Positions 10,085 through 19,915 of a DNA stretch of 64,000 nucleotides are shown here, piece by piece. A program made the translations under genes and the position numbers. The stretch covers positions 71,391,365 to 71,455,364 of the forward strand of contig NC_084489.1 in assembly GCF_030035675.1 (NCBI RefSeq). The letters are read 5' to 3'. This DNA is from Rhineura floridana (Eukaryota; Chordata; Lepidosauria; Squamata; Rhineuridae). Numbering within the stretch: position 1 is the first letter of the stretch; each line of letters starts with the position of its first letter. Under the pieces are notes generated by a model. The model had not been told where the DNA came from. It saw only the letters and a program-made list of their open reading frames with translations, and did no database searches.

Positions 10085-10570
10085 CAAAATAAATAGTAGA
10101 GTATAATAAAATGCCACAATCAAGTTGCAATCAAAACAACATAAGACAGCACCATTGCAACCCAGGAGAGCTAGATAAAAGCCTTCCCAAAGCTAGAGAA
10201 TTAAAGGGTGCCCTCACCAACCCGGCACCCCACACACTTAGGGGCTAGATACCTAAACAGACAATGAAAAATGCTAAAACAAAAACAAAAAAAACCAAGC
10301 TTACTCCAGTTAGAAGAATTAAGGGTGCTCTCAGTGCCTCAACATTCAAAAACTATTTAGGGGTTCAAGGCCCTATTTCTTGCTGCAAAAGAAAGGAGCA
10401 GGTAGTTGAGGAAATTAAGTGTTAAGGAGAGAGGAGATCTGGGGTAAAATCTCACCTAGGGCCTTGTATGGAGAGGATTATATAGTATTGGCAAAAAGTC
10501 TGAGGAAGCCTGAGGTTCCTGGGCCAAAGAGCCAGGAGTCTGCAGTTCTTTAATTTCATTGGCCCAAATC
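10085..10570. other. Unassigned, A-rich; possible very old LINE remnant
   Basis: ATAAAATGCCACAATCAAGT and related A-rich phrases resemble the minus-strand tail side of LINE fragments elsewhere in the window (40436-40960), but no part is clear enough to name. Confidence 0.25.
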
Positions 10571-10571
10571 C

Positions 10572-10682
10572 TGAGAAAGTTAGTTGTGCTCTAGTGTCAC
10601 TGAGATCAATGGAACAAATTAGTTGCCACTAATTTATGTTCCATTCATTTCAATGGGACTTTAGTGTGACTAACGTTCTTTG
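10572..10682. mobile_element. Small palindromic repeat, family P (divergent)
   Basis: AGTTAGTTGTGCTCTAGTGT and TTTAGTGTGACTAACGTTC mark the two arms, with TTCATTTCAATGGGACT inside. Confidence 0.5.
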
Positions 10683-10699
10683 GATTTGGACCATTATGT

Positions 10700-11590
10700 T
10701 GTTTTTTTCAAAACCCACAATTCCTTGGTTTCTGTAGAGTGGCCTCACTTGCCCTTAACAGTGCCAGAATAAGAATTTCAAAGAATGTGATGGGCAATAT
10801 GCCCACCAACTGAGACTTGGCATCTGCCCTTTTATGTAAAATGTATGCAAATGATGTTGGGCAAAATAACTAAAGCACGAGATTTAATTTGGTATTTTCC
10901 AGCTTATGTGTTTTCACTGTGGCCCTGTGTGACAAACTGCATTCCCTTACAATAACAGCTTTCTTTAATTAAAAAGAAATGCTGCATAGTTGTTGACTTA
11001 TTATTTCTGCAAATAGAAAATACTTTCCAGAGTTTAATTCAGAGACGTTTAATGGTTTGAGCTCTTGAAACATAGTTTCCTTGTTTGTCACATAGAAAAT
11101 GACTTTGCATAGTGGCCCCATAAAGGCATTTATGGATCATCTTGTATGCTAAGGTGACCGAAGTAGCCATTTCGGGATTGCGGTCGTGATAACAAGCAGA
11201 TGGGTGCATGTTTTCATCTCATGTTAAAGTTGGTATTTATAGGAGTGAAGATGATGCATTTTGTTAATGGTGAGAAAGAGATAACCTCCCACATAGTGTT
11301 AAAATAGGCAGAAAAACATGCTATTGTTTGCCCAAATGAGGCCATTTTTGCTATCCTCAGTTTTTCTGTCAAATAATTTTGGCATACTACAATCCTTAAC
11401 TTTCTGGTTTCATTTTCTTTAATTTCAGAGGGATCGCTTCATGCAAATATTTGAGTTGTGCTAGCTCCCTTGAGCTTCCTGGTGGAAAAGCAGGGTAAAT
11501 AAATTGAACAATGCCTCTGAGGTGGCTCTTTGGGTGCCATTTCTTTCAGGTAATTTTAATGGATTTTTTTGCCAGCTGCCCTGAAGAGCA
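10700..11590. other. Repeat-free block; candidate conserved non-coding sequence
   Basis: About 0.9 kb with no recognisable repeat, AT-rich and balanced, containing phrases such as CGAAGTAGCCATTTCGGGAT and TTTGCCCAAATGAGG. A polypyrimidine-AG (TTTCTTTAATTTCAG) at about 11416-11430 is followed by only a short frame, so I do not call an exon. Confidence 0.25.
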
Positions 11591-11600
11591 AGACTAAAGT

Positions 11601-11792
11601 CGCATCCACACTATCCATTTAAAGCACATTTAAAGCACATGGCTTTCCCCAAAGAATCCTGAGAACTGTAGTTTATCCCTCACAGAGCTACAATTCCGGG
11701 GTCATCTACAAATTGCAGTTCCCCAGGTTCTTTTTTTGGGGGGGGAGAGGGAGGGAACCCATGTGCTTTAAATTTCTGGTGTGGATATGATG
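11601..11792. mobile_element. Palindromic MITE, family Q, copy 2
   Basis: Left CATCCACACTATCCATTTAA with CTTTCCCCAAAGAATCCTGA; right GTGCTTTAAATTTCTGGTGT then GGATATGATG. A G-run near 11739-11748 lies in the right arm. Confidence 0.7.
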
Positions 11793-12007
11793 TAACCAGT
11801 TTCAAGTTAGATGGGATTATTCTTTAGTTGAACATTGTGTGGGGTGGGGTACTTCTTGATGGTACAAGCTGTTTGACAATGTCGCCAATTACCGAGAAGG
11901 TTGGTGGGCTCTCCCTCAGTGGAGTCTTCAGATAGAGACTAGATTGTGATCTGTTGGAGATTCCCTAGATCTGGATTTCCTTCATCAAGATGGAGGTGGA
12001 TGCTGTG

Positions 12008-12285
12008 GAGGCTGGTCCGTTATGGTGAATGGGGCTCTGCCCCACCAAGCACAGTCTGCCCTCAGCCAGTCTCTACAACCAGTCCAGGGGGTGGCCTTGG
12101 CTATCAGCTTCCTCCTCCAAAGGCTCAGTGTTGCCTTTGTAGAATCCAGCAGGAAGAAGGATGGGGACGAAAGCAGAATAAGTTGGCTCCACTTATTACC
12201 AGCTCTGGCTGTGCTTGCCATTGGCTTTGGCTCCACTGACTGTCGGCCACCCTGCTTTCCATCCTACCAATCCCAATGGGCACAA
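12008..12285. mobile_element. Unnamed interspersed repeat T, copy 1
   Basis: It shares an ordered set of phrases with 14807-15795 and 16196-16500: GGCTGGTCCGTTATGGTGAA, GGGCTCTGCCCCACCAAG, a CTCAGCCAGTCTC block, GAAGGATGGGGACGAAAGCA, TTGGCTCCACTTATTACC and CCAATCCCAATGGG. No coding capacity and no known family recognised. A start like CAGTGG in copy 2 would fit a hAT-type end. Confidence 0.6.
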
Positions 12286-12289
12286 CCCC

Positions 12290-12761
12290 TCACTAAGAAG
12301 ATGGGTCACAAGACCTCTCTTCCCCTCCGTCCAACTCTAGGATTCTGTGATTCTTCACCTTCCCTTTGCTGCCATGGGCAAGTGAACAGCAGCAAGTGTG
12401 TCTCATCCTGAGTCAAACAACCGTCCCTTCATTTGGGACAGGAAGGAGGCTTTGCTACATTCTGTGCTGACAGCAACCAGCCCCACCCACTCCTCTAATG
12501 CTGTTCCAACGGACGCATGTCATCACCATGAAGATACTTCTGCATTTTTATTTGCATGTTGCAGATTGGGGAGGTACATGATGTGCTGAAGATTTGCTAA
12601 ATGTTCTCCTGTCTGCCAAAGCCTGTTCTTCCCCCTTTTCTCAAGGTAGGAGTTACTCCATCGCACTGTGTTGCCTGAGGCAATCCTGAACGCACAGAAG
12701 AGCAACACTGGCTCAAGGATGACTGGGATGACCTATGGTGAGCTATTTGGGGACAACACAT
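12290..12761. other. No recognised feature
   Basis: Short open frames here (12398-12589 and its antisense) have no recognisable protein content. Confidence 0.4.
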
Positions 12762-12951
12762 TCACAGGAAGCTGCCTTATGTCAAGTCAGATGTTGGATC
12801 CGTCTAGGTATTGTCTACACTGACCAGTAGCTGATCTCCAGGGTTACAGACAGAGGAGATTCCTAGCCCTACTTGGGAACGCTGGGGATTGAACCTGGGA
12901 CTTTCTGCACACAAAGCAGATGCTTTGCCACTGAGTTATGGCCTGTCCCTT
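12762..12951 (-). mobile_element. tRNA-derived SINE, near full length
   Basis: Minus-strand SINE: the tRNA-like head at the right (GGCCATAACTCAGTGGCAAA, with A-box like TAACTCAGTGG and B-box like GGTTCAATCCC) and the tail at the left (ATAAGGCAGCTTCCTGTG). Moderately diverged. Confidence 0.85.
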
Positions 12952-13146
12952 GTTCCCCTTTGGCCCATAGTTCTTTCTTTCAGCTGCTACCATACTCTAT
13001 CCTGGAGGCTCTAGGTGCACAAAATCAGTTAATGAAATGTAACAAGATAACATTTCTTGTAACACATGCCTACACACTTAATCTTGGGCATCAAATGCTA
13101 TTCAAAGAGAAAACTTGCTTTTCTGGAGTACATAATAACTCTTAAG

Positions 13147-13233
13147 GGTGCAATCTTATGCATACTTTCTTGGGAGCATGACCCTATGCATTCACTTACT
13201 TCCAAGTAAGCATGCATAGGACTATACTTTTCT
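13147..13233. mobile_element. Small palindromic repeat (GCAATCCTATGCATAC type)
   Basis: GTGCAATCTTATGCATACTT at the left answers AAGCATGCATAGGACTATAC at the right. Related pieces lie near 28390, 29310 and 32144. Confidence 0.6.
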
Positions 13234-13737
13234 TCTACATCAGCACTTTATCTTGTGATGCTGCTTTTGAAACTTAAATACCACTTTAAGCAATCTGGTC
13301 CCAGTTTGGATGCTTAAAAAACCACCACATGGAGTGTCTCTGCGGATCTGCCATGCTGTGGAAGCAACATCTGATCTAGCAGGACCACAGGAACCCAAGT
13401 GGCAATGCAGTGAAAGTGATTATTGGACATAAACAATTATCCATATAGACAAATTCAAAATGATAAAATACAAGTTATCCAAGCTGTGGGCACTGTATAA
13501 AAAACAATGTTCTCCAAATGATACAGATCATTATTGACAAGGTCTCTGGGACTGTGCCTTGTTCCATACTTCCTCAGAAACTTTGGATAATTATTCATGG
13601 ATGCTGCTGCAGCAACTTGTGAATTTCAATATATTCACCCCTTGCCTATGATTTGAAAACTTTTGGATCATGGGTCTTATAGTAACAACCCGTTAGGTTG
13701 AACTCAAAGGCCAAGGGGCATGTAGAAGAATCACAAT
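13234..13737. other. No recognised feature
   Basis: Unique-looking sequence without a convincing frame. Confidence 0.4.
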
Positions 13738-13794
13738 TTTATTTATTTATTTATTATTTGATTTATATCCTGCCCTTTCTCCTAGCAGGAGGCC
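13738..13794 (-). mobile_element. BovB / Sauria-SINE type 3' tail
   Basis: On the minus strand, CTCCTGCTAGGAGAAAGGGC then AGGATATAAATCAAATAATA and AAATA repeats. Confidence 0.75.
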
Positions 13795-13861
13795 TAACGT
13801 ATTCCTGAAAGGAAGAAAAATTCTGAAAGAAAAAAATGAGGCAATAAGGGGATTAATGGCT

Positions 13862-14282
13862 ACCATCCGGGAATAATGTCCTCAATTCAGTTCAGATTGA
13901 AAGCCCAATCTATGAAATTTGCAGTGTCTAAAACAATATTAGAACAGAAACACAGCCATCCTTCGAAATTTGCACTTATTCGTATTTTGCAAGCCGTTTG
14001 CCAACCAAATCATGATTACAACAATGCGTTCATTCAGGGGAAGTGTGCATAAAAATGAATATATTAGTGAAAGTAATATGCAAAAATAATGTGCTAGGGG
14101 AAATTGCTTGCAGAAATATGTACATTGGTCAAAACGGCATACAAAATGTGTTTATTATGAGAAATTTGCATGAGGAATTTTCATGAGGATTCATGAATTC
14201 CTGCAGAAATGTGGAGAACTTAATTTAACATCAGAAAAATGAAAACCAGGAAAAGCTGAAATTGACAGATCTTTCTACCCCT
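13862..14282. mobile_element. hAT-like element, family A, copy 2
   Basis: It contains AATTCAGTTCAGATTGAAAG, ACACAGCCATCCTTCGAAAT, GTGCATAAAAATGAATATAT and the end GACAGATCTTTCTACCCCTA. About 420 bp, as in the copy at 24109. Confidence 0.65.
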
Positions 14283-14441
14283 AGCTGAGTATAACAGCCT
14301 TGGGTATTTTAACCTGCTAAATTCATATCACTTGCAAATGGGAAGTGGCACCTGTCCTGTGCAGTCACAGTGGATCAGTTGTGGATTTCTTCCACATGAC
14401 TATGCGGCTTCAACCTTCTGCACTCCAACCTGGGATTACAA

Positions 14442-14806
14442 CAGGGGACAGGAATCTCAGGCCCTGGGGGCCAAATGCATCCCTTCAAACCTCTCTATCA
14501 GGCCCTTGGGAGCCTCCCCCTTCCCCTCCCCAGCCACGCCCCTTACTGGTCCTGTTTTGCACCCACCTTGACTATTTTTGCACAGCTCGAATGCGTCCTT
14601 GAATTCTGATGTGTCCTTGCTTCCCCAGATGGAGAATAGAGGGTGTGTAGAGACTAGCCTGCCATACAGATTTACAAAGGTAAAATTTACATCCGTTACT
14701 CCATCCACTTTTGCCTCTTGTCCCACTCCTCACTGGCAAGTGGTCCCTGGAAGGTTGCCCAGAAGGGCATGCAGCCTACTGGTTGAAAAAATGTTCCCCG
14801 CCCCTG
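14442..14806 (+). mobile_element. hAT-like element, family B, copy 1
   Basis: It opens CAGGGGACAGGAATCTCAGG and closes GAAAAAATGTTCCCCGCCCC TG, an inverted pair of the CAGGGGTGGGGAACCT type. Internal phrases CAGGCCCTTGGGAGCC, ACTGGCAAGTGGTCCCTGG and TTGCCCAGAAGGGCATGCAG recur in the copies at 35446, 43986 and 48368. No transposase. Its right end touches the start of repeat T copy 2 with no spacer. Confidence 0.7.
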
Positions 14807-15795
14807 CAGTGGAGAATGGTCCATTAGGGCTTCTGGGGCACTGCCCCACTAACCCCAGCCTGCTCTCAGCCAGCCTTCACTCCTTACTTAAACTAATCCA
14901 GAGGATGGCAACGCTGGTCAGGCTACTCCTCCCAAGAGTGTTCCCAAAATATTGCTGGGGGGGGGCAAGGTCTATTAATTATTACTTTGGCAATCCACTC
15001 CAACCACCATTACATTACGGAAACTTCAGCTAGTGCAAAACGCGGCAGCCAGGTTGTTGACGGGGACCCATTGGTCCGCGCATATAACACCTGTCCTGGC
15101 CCGTTTGCACTGGCTACCTATTCGTTTCCGAGCCAGATTCAAAGTGCTGGTTTTGACCTATAAAGCCTTACACGGTGTGGGACCACAATATCTGATGGAA
15201 CGCCTCTCCCGCTATGAACCTACCCGTTCACTTCGTTCAGTATCTAAGGCCCTCCTCCGGGTACCAACCCATCAGGATGCCCAGAGGATTGTTATTAGAT
15301 CCAGGGCCTTTTCTGTGGTGGCCCCCGAACTATGGAACAGCTTACCTGAGGAGATACGCCTGGCGCCTACGGTACTTTCTTTTAGGCGCCAGGTTAAGAC
15401 CTGGTTATACTCCCAGGCATTTTAACGTTCATGTTTTATATTCAATGTTTTTTACTCTACCTTGTTGTGACCTTGTATGTTTTATTGTAACTTTGTATTT
15501 TAACTCTGCTGTTCACCGCCCAGAGAGCTATTCGCTATGGGCGGTCTATAAATAAAATAAAATAAAATAAATAAAATAAATAAATAGAATGGGAGGGGGA
15601 AAGCACCCCCTTGCCCTCCCATAGACACCCTTGCCTCTTACTTAGTCTTAGTGTTGCCCTAGTAGACCTCAGCAAGGAACAGGATGAGGACAGAGCTAGA
15701 ATTAGTTAGCTCTATCTCTCATTGGCTCTGGCTCCACCTACTGTCAGCCTCCCTGCCTTCTGGCCCATGATTCCCAATGGGGAGCAGCTACGACT
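14807..15795. mobile_element. Unnamed repeat T, copy 2, split by an L2 insertion
   Basis: The left piece (14807 to about 15005) starts CAGTGGAGAATGGTCCATTA and carries GGGGCACTGCCCCACTAA and CTCTCAGCCAGCC. The right piece (15587-15795) carries GGAACAGGATGAGGACAGAG, CATTGGCTCTGGCTCCACC and GATTCCCAATGGGG. The L2 copy sits between them. Confidence 0.55.
15013..15586 (+). mobile_element. L2 LINE 3' end with open C-terminal frame
   Basis: An open frame runs to the TAA at 15423-15425 and reads as the L2 ORF2 C-terminus after the RT core: KLQLVQNAAARLLTG, HITPVLARLHWLPI, FRARFKVLVLTYKALHGVGP and WNSLPEEIRLAPT. The 3' UTR has CACCGCCCAGAGAGCTATTC and GGGCGGTCTATAAATAAAAT, with an AATAA-type tail to 15586. 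There is no stop in 130 codons, so this copy is young. It is 5'-truncated and lies inside repeat T. Confidence 0.88.
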
Positions 15796-16195
15796 GCAGC
15801 CTGGGTTGCAGGAAGCTTTCAAAGCACAAGGAAGGGGTTCTTAGGCCTGTCCATGCCTTACAATTTATTCCCTGCAAGTGTAATTCTTAGAAAAGGGGGG
15901 GGGAAGTCCCAATAGCCAGGCTCTAAAACCAGAATTATGTCTGGCTGAGGGGTGGGGTGAGATTTGCAGGCAAGAACCTTCAGGTATGGAAGAGGTTATG
16001 AATCCCGCCCACTTCCCATTGATCCACCCCTGCTGGCGCTCCTCCACTCCCACATTCATGTTCTCTGGAGGATTTGCCAAGACAATGTCTAGATTTAGTC
16101 TCATTGAGTTGAGCAGCACTTCCTTCCCAGCATTGCTGAGCACCTGTCAAAGCCGCACCCTGGCAGGGAGTCTGCAGCCAACTCCTCGAGTGCAC
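15796..16195. other. No recognised feature
   Basis: Overlapping short frames on both strands around 15865-16240 carry no recognisable domain. A G-run lies at 15896-15903. Confidence 0.35.
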
Positions 16196-16500
16196 TGGCC
16201 TTGCTGCTTCTCATCGGTGGCTGGTCCATTAGGCTGAATGGGCACTGCCCTCCCTCAACCTCAGTCTTCCCTCAGCTACCCCCATCCGCCTGCCGTCTTA
16301 CTTGCAACCGGTCCAGGGGTCGGCGCTTCCAGTCACCTTCCTCCTCCTCCGTTTCAGTGTTACCATCACAGAACTCAGCAAGGAGGAGGATGGGGCAAAC
16401 CTAGCATGTGAGGAGTCCATCTGTCGCTAGCTCTGCCTCTGCCTCTGGTCGATCTCCCCGCCTTCCACCCTACCAGTCCCATTGGGCCCCAGTCACCACC
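16196..16500. mobile_element. Unnamed repeat T, copy 3
   Basis: CGGTGGCTGGTCCATTAGGC, then GGGCACTGCCCTCCC, AGGAGGAGGATGGGGCAAAC and TACCAGTCCCATTGGGCCCC follow the order seen in copies 1 and 2. Confidence 0.55.
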
Positions 16501-16551
16501 GTTCTCCACTTTGCCTGTCCTTGCAGTCACAGGAGCAAGGAGAAAGCAGAA

Positions 16552-16738
16552 GGACAGTAGCTCAGTGAGAGAGCAGCTGCCTTGCATGCAGAAGGTCCCA
16601 GGTTCAGTCCCCGACATCTCCAGGTAGGACTGGGAGAGTCTCCTTGCCTGAAACTCCGGAAAGCCACTACCAGTCAGAGTTGACCGTCGTGAGCTAGATG
16701 GACCAATGGTCTGTGTCAGTGTAAAGCAGCATCCTAAG
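16552..16738 (+). mobile_element. tRNA-derived SINE, near full length
   Basis: The head ACAGTAGCTCAGTGAGAGAG carries the A box and GGTTCAGTCCC the B box of the tRNA-like RNA polymerase III promoter. The body reads GGTAGGACTGGGAGAGTCTC and the tail GTGTAAAGCAGCATCCTAAG. The internal A and B boxes are those expected of a tRNA gene, but the body continues well past tRNA length, so it is a SINE and not a tRNA gene. Confidence 0.88.
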
Positions 16739-17159
16739 GTGAGATGGCCTCTGTATCCCTTGCTTCCTCCCTCTGGGCAGCTGGGTCGACTGAGCCCAAA
16801 GGGAGAGGGCAGGTGAATGGGCCCACTGAAGGCATCTTGCCCAAGCCTCTACCCCCCCCACACACACACACAGACACAAAAAGGAAAACTTGGACCTCAC
16901 ACTGCTTTTGAATAAATGTGCAATAGGAATCAGGCTGCCCAAAACCAAGACAACTTGCAAAACCCAGCCAGCTCCAAGGGTACAGCTTGGAACACTTTCC
17001 TACTTAAGCTTTGAAAGCTCCATTATCTATTTCACAGTCGAGAGAGTGCAGAAACATTGCTACAAATTGACCTTTTACTCTTTCTCCTCTCTTCTTTTCC
17101 TTGCTCTTCCACCTAGCATTTCCTCTTCTTCTTAATCTCCTAAGAAGTAAGTAAGTATG
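16739..17159. other. Short CA repeat, otherwise nothing recognised
   Basis: CA repeat at about 16858-16876. Frames here are short and without domains. Confidence 0.4.
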
Positions 17160-17480
17160 ACGGGAAGATGAACTGGAAAATTAAGGATTATTAGAATGAT
17201 TCAGGGCCAAAAGGATCATGTCACAAATGTGATTTGAGCCTGCCCAGTTTGGGAAATAATTACGGGATCATGCAGCCCATTTGGCCTGGGGATGAGACTG
17301 CAAATGGCCATTGCAGTTAAACCCTAGTGTGGTAATTTTTGCTGTTGAAAGGCTATGTGTTTGGGTTTGGCATACGCAGAGCTGGAATAATTACTGTGCC
17401 AAGTATGCCACAGACTAGGACCCCGACTGAACAGTAATTATCTGAGCACGCTGTTGTGTAGAGATCCACCCTGTTGTATA
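17160..17480. other. Candidate conserved non-coding element
   Basis: Repeat-free, with several homeodomain-type ATTA/TAAT cores in even context: GGGAAATAATTACGGGATCA, GGTAATTTTTGCTGTTG, GGAATAATTACTGTGCCAAG and ACAGTAATTATCTGAGC. The repeated TAATTA motifs at moderate spacing are what developmental enhancers often show. Conservation cannot be seen from one sequence. Confidence 0.3.
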
Positions 17481-17705
17481 GAGAGCCTGTTCAGATCCAT
17501 CCATAATGGTATGCCAGGGAAATGAAGAACGGCATTCACAGTCCTGAACAAAGCTATAGTGCTGTCTGACAACCCAGCAGGAGGACCAGAACAGCCCAGT
17601 TTTCAGATTTAGAATAAAATGGGACCTGCAACAAAATGTTGCCGTGTATCCTCACCTTCTTTTCAGGGTTCTTTTTGCCATCCCCATCTCCAGGATATCT
17701 TATAC

Positions 17706-17840
17706 CAGAGGTAGCCAATGTGGTACCTCCAGACAGTTGTAGGAGTACACCTCCCATCATCCCTGACCATTGACCATACTTACTAGGGCTGATGGGACTT
17801 GGAGTCCAGCATCTGTAGGACACCACTTTGGCCTCCCTTG
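17706..17840. mobile_element. hAT MITE, family C
   Basis: Left end CAGAGGTAGCCAATGTGGTA; the right end read inverted is CAAGGGAGGCCAAAGTGGTG. The core has CACCTCCCATCATCCCTGAC and GGGCTGATGGGACTTGGAGT. No clear 8-bp duplication. Confidence 0.7.
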
Positions 17841-18639
17841 CTATGAGTGGCAAGGAGCTCAAGCAGGCCATTCCACTTCCTGTCACCGCCCCCACAATTT
17901 TCTATTTTTTGTATGCATTTGACACTCAACATTCCATGACTAGTGTTTTTATTGGAGGGAGAGCAGTGTTTCTGCAATTCTCCAAGCTATTTTTTTCTGC
18001 AAACCTCCAAGCATGTTGATATCTCCCTCTTGTTTCTCAGCTGCCCTGTTCTGGCTCCATTTCTGTCGGCACTTGCCACCTGAGTTTGCTATTAGAGGAA
18101 GAAATTCTATAAATAAATACAGAATACCTTACAGAACCCTGCATGCTACACTAGGCAACAAACCATCCATTTTCTTCCTGCTGACACTCCTATAACATGA
18201 TGTTTCTCTTACACAGCTGTTCATCACTGATGACATCTGAGCTCCTCCCTAGGGTATGAACCATACCCGTGATGGACGTGGGATTGTCAGTGCCATCCAT
18301 ATTGCATGTCCAAATGTTCTGGGAATGGAAATTTCAAAAGCAAAGTGGGTGACTTTGAAACTGGTGAGGGAGGGGAAGTCACCAAGCCCATCCATAGTGA
18401 ATGAATTCACACAGCCTGGGTACAGAAGGAAGTACTCATCAATCAAACCAACAATGATGTGAAGGCTGGATGATTCAAGCAAGCGACTTTCTCAGACAAC
18501 TCCTTCTGACATGAAACGCGAGGGAAAGCTTTTAGCTTAACCAGTTTCCTCAAACGTAGTGTTTAACAAGCCCATACAGAGGTTACAAGGCGTGAGGCAG
18601 TTCTCTGAGATGAAGAGTTGAATGTGGCCGATTATCACT
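17841..18639. other. No recognised feature
   Basis: Open frames exist on both strands at 18249-18482, but neither reads as a known protein. Confidence 0.35.
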
Positions 18640-19915
18640 CCTTGGAAAATTGAGGACTGGTTTGTTAAGTGCCATCTCTTGGACAGTGATGCCTTAGCCA
18701 CTATTCTCCATGCTCTGGAAGCCACCAGACTGGACTATTCCAATGTGGTCTATGTGGGACTGCCCTTGAAGATGGTTTGGAAACTTCAACTAGTCCAAAA
18801 TGTAGCAGCTAGATTAGTGGCTGAGGTTTCATGTAGAACTCCCATAGGTCCATTGCACCGATTACCGGTTTGTTTCTGGCCCCAATGCAAGGTGATCACA
18901 TGAGTGTTTAAAGTCCTAAATGACTTAGACCCCAAATATCTGAAAGACCGTCTCCATCCCTACCATCCTAATCAAGGGTTGAGATCTGCAGAGGGGTCTC
19001 TCTTGGTAGTTGCACTGCCCTCAGGAGTGTGGGGAATGGCAGTCCGGAAGAGAGCTTTCTCCGTGGCAGCCCCTAAATTGTGGAGCTTCCACCCTGCAGA
19101 GGTGCATCTGGCATCTTCATTGTACAGCATTCACCATATGCTGAAGACACACTTCTTTACCCTGGCCTTTGATAGTTCAGGTATTTTGTTTTGTGGGATC
19201 CACCTCTTTTTATTAAATTTGAACTATTATCTTCCATTTGGAATGGTTTTACTTGTTTTATCATTGTAATGGATTTATCTGTTTTGACAACTGAATATTG
19301 TTGTCAGGGCTGGTGCCAGGGAGTGGCCAGGTTGGGCCCTGGCCGAGGGGCCCTGCAGCCCAGAGGGTCCGAGGGGCCCCTCCTTAGTGTGAGAGGGTAG
19401 CGCTCCCATTCTGCAATCTGCAGCAGCGTTGGGTCCTGCAACCCGACCCTGCCACAAATTGTGGAGAGGGAGCTCCCAGGCACCCCCTCCCATACAGTCA
19501 GAGCGGGCTTCAATAAGCCCACATGAATGCCCCACCTACCTCTCCCATCCCTGTGAATGATGTGTGCGCTGTGCACGCATGCCTGCCATTAACCAAGATG
19601 GTGGCGGGGGCACCTCTGCCATCAGTCATGATGGTGGTGGAGGCTTCCCTAAGGGGCTAACACCCTTGCCACCATCTTTGTTGATGGCAGGCATGCATAC
19701 TATGCATGAATGTTATTCACATGATGTGAGAGGTAAGTGGGACATGTGGGTGGGCTTATTATCCCCATGCTGCCTGTATGGAGGGGGTGTTGGACTACGG
19801 CGCTGCAGGCCCAGGCCATCCTGGTGCCCAAAGGACTAGTCATGCCTGATTGTTGTAACCTCCCATGGGACCTTATGGTGAAGGGTGGGTGAGAAATCTT
19901 ATAAATAAATTATCA
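18640..19915 (+). mobile_element. L2 LINE 3' end, diverged, split by a hAT element
   Basis: The C-terminal coding part (to about 19170) reads ALEATRLDYSNVVYVGLPLK, KLQLVQNVAARL, then after one in-frame TGA at 18901-18903, FKVLNDLDPKYLKDRLHPY and RAFSVAAPKLWSFHPAEV. The 3' UTR continues to 19304, and the last part with the GAAATCTTATAAATAAATT tail lies at 19857-19915. A 544-bp hAT element sits between. It is older than the copy at 15013, judging by divergence from the shared motifs. Confidence 0.8.
19305..19848. mobile_element. hAT element in L2, perfect 8-bp duplication, inner palindrome
   Basis: The target duplication ATTGTTGT is perfect at 19297-19304 and 19849-19856. The ends read CAGGGCTGGTGCC and, inverted from the right, CAGGCATGACTAG, so the terminal repeat is short. 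The interior is GC-rich with a strong palindrome near 19570-19710: GCATGCCTGCCATTAACCAA against TTGTTGATGGCAGGCATGC. There is no transposase frame. Confidence 0.85.

Noticed and set aside
14578-15033. 151-codon open frame
   Set aside because: It crosses from a hAT-like element through repeat T into an L2, so it cannot be one gene.
18249-18482. Overlapping frames on both strands
   Set aside because: Neither resembles a known protein, and open frames on both strands over the same DNA are expected by chance here.
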